Source: Methanoregula sp.
Lineage (GTDB): Archaea; Halobacteriota; Methanomicrobia; Methanomicrobiales; Methanospirillaceae
Assembly: GCF_002835825.1 (NCBI RefSeq)
Contig: NZ_PIZH01000130.1
Span: 1 to 5,584, forward strand
Length of the DNA: 5,584 nucleotides
Reading direction: 5' to 3'
Shown here piece by piece: positions 4,953 to 5,584 of the stretch. Made by a program: the position numbers and the translations under genes. The notes under the pieces were generated by a model. The model made no database searches and was not told the origin of the DNA. It worked only from the letters and a program-made list of their open reading frames with translations. Numbering within the stretch: position 1 is the stretch's first letter; each line of letters starts with the position of its first letter.

Positions 4953-5584
4953 ATGAAACTCAAAGAATTCCTTGAACGGGAAGGAACGGAGAAGAACCTT
5001 TCGGAACTGATCCTCTTTTTAGCAAGCCGGGCCCCTGCCATCAGGAGAGGTTTCCTGGTTGCGGGCGGGAAGGCTAAGGACGGTGGGAAGACAAAGAACG
5101 TGTATGGCGAGGAGCAGCAGCCCCTTGACAAGTACGCGGACTCTGTTTTCGTGGACGGGATACGGGAGTCCCGGCTTGCCCGCTATGTTGCCACCGAGGA
5201 GCAGGAGACGATCGTGGAGGTGAAGGAACCCAAGGCACAGTTCGGCGTGGTCATCGACCCCCTTGACGGATCCTCCCTGATCGATGTGAACCTCTGCGTG
5301 GGCACCATCATCGGGATCTATCCCGGTCACGTGCTGGCAAAGGGATCTACGATGGTTGCGGCCATGTACCTGCTCTACGGGCCGCTCACGAGCCTGACCT
5401 ATACCACGGGAAAAGGGGTGCACGAGGTTGTCATGGACGAGTCGGGCGAGGTCGTGCTCCGCCAGCGGGCCCTGAAGATACCCGATGGCAAGGTCTTTGC
5501 TCCCGGGGCCCTCCGGAAGGACTGGCTCTCGCCCCCTCCAAAAGGTATCGCCCACCTCGCGCAGGACGCGTACAAGCTCCGGTT
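4953..5584 (+). CDS. Class I sugar bisphosphatase, SBPase-like FBPase family, C-terminus outside window
   Basis: The frame is open from ATG 4953 to the right edge: 210 codons of an expected roughly 300-335. The metal and catalytic motifs of class I fructose-1,6-bisphosphatases are present: NVYGEEQ..LD (49-59), TEE (81-83, like Glu97/Glu98), and DPLDGSS (102-108, like Asp118/Asp121) followed by a VGTI.GIY strand. Several details match sedoheptulose-1,7-bisphosphatase rather than FBPase as I recall them: KEFL...KNLSELI at the start, [15 protein letters not shown] instead of DGSSNID, PG after [16 protein letters not shown], and KVFAPGALR (around 182-190) where FBPase has the substrate-binding SLNEG. 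The redox cysteine loop of plant SBPase is absent. Likely roles are dephosphorylating fructose-1,6- or sedoheptulose-1,7-bisphosphate in gluconeogenesis or pentose supply. Start choice: the ATG follows GGTATACC with only a poor Shine-Dalgarno (GGCGGT, 4942-4947), but the N-terminus aligns well with the family. Confidence 0.88.
   Translation, partial: MKLKEFLEREGTEKNLSELILFLASRAPAIRRGFLVAGGKAKDGGKTKNVYGEEQQPLDKYADSVFVDGIRESRLARYVATEEQETIVEVKEPKAQFGVVIDPLDGSSLIDVNLCVGTIIGIYPGHVLAKGSTMVAAMYLLYGPLTSLTYTTGKGVHEVVMDESGEVVLRQRALKIPDGKVFAPGALRKDWLSPPPKGIAHLAQDAYKLR

Noticed and set aside
4940..4975. Eleven-codon upstream ORF (ATG at 4940) overlapping the bisphosphatase start out of frame
   Set aside because: There is no Shine-Dalgarno at proper distance, and very short overlapping frames are common by chance; kept here only because it could matter if the leader is translated.
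5019..5555. 178-codon minus-strand frame opposite the bisphosphatase gene
   Set aside because: Antisense to a gene with clear catalytic motifs; its translation has no recognisable domain.
1..5584. CRISPR arrays, tRNA/rRNA genes, insertion sequences, toxin-antitoxin or defence genes
   Set aside because: Looked for on both strands: no spaced direct repeats of CRISPR length, no cloverleaf-like or rRNA sequence, no transposase or terminal inverted repeats; the genes present are ordinary chromosomal ones.

Overview
The window looks like a chromosomal segment of a methanogenic euryarchaeon, most likely Methanomicrobiales (Methanoregula/Methanosphaerula-like). That is inference from gene content and signals: an archaeal two-AAA-domain Cdc48/VAT ATPase, a short archaeal-type ThiC, an archaeal-type Hsp20, Shine-Dalgarno sites of the GAGGTG/GGTGATC type, a clear TTTATATA box, and oligo-T terminators. 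The DNA is moderately GC-rich, with GC-rich third codon positions that create many long false antisense ORFs.

Layout, left to right. (1) Positions 1-90, minus strand: the first 30 codons of a radical-SAM activating enzyme of the anaerobic ribonucleotide reductase activase type (NrdG2-like). It is cut by the window edge just before the rest of its cysteine cluster and is preceded by a near-perfect Shine-Dalgarno. (2) 91-218: intergenic, with a promoter candidate for that gene and two T7 tracts (minus strand) that probably end thiC. (3) 219-1496, minus: thiC, the radical-SAM pyrimidine synthase of thiamine synthesis, with an unusually spaced C-terminal cysteine motif. (4) 1497-1752: divergent promoter region, with a weak, possibly leaderless thiC promoter, small dyads and a strong TATA box for the next gene. 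(5) 1753-4143, plus: full-length Cdc48/VCP-like unfoldase. (6) 4172-4627, plus: Hsp20-type small heat-shock protein, 28 nt downstream and probably in the same operon. (7) 4628-4952: 325 nt without a convincing protein gene but rich in structure: a T-rich terminator, two GC-rich stem-loops, a short palindrome between T5 tracts, and a hairpin whose loop is complementary to the sequence just before the next start codon. (8) 4953-5584, plus: the first 210 codons of a class I sugar bisphosphatase, resembling sedoheptulose-1,7-bisphosphatase more than classical FBPase.

Functionally the core is a protein-quality-control operon: Cdc48 unfolds or extracts proteins and Hsp20 holds unfolding clients. 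It is flanked by cofactor synthesis (ThiC), a glycyl-radical activase and a sugar-phosphate enzyme. No mobile element, CRISPR array, tRNA, rRNA or recognisable defence system was seen. The best candidate for something undescribed is the structured leader upstream of the bisphosphatase gene; whether it is transcribed cannot be decided from sequence alone.
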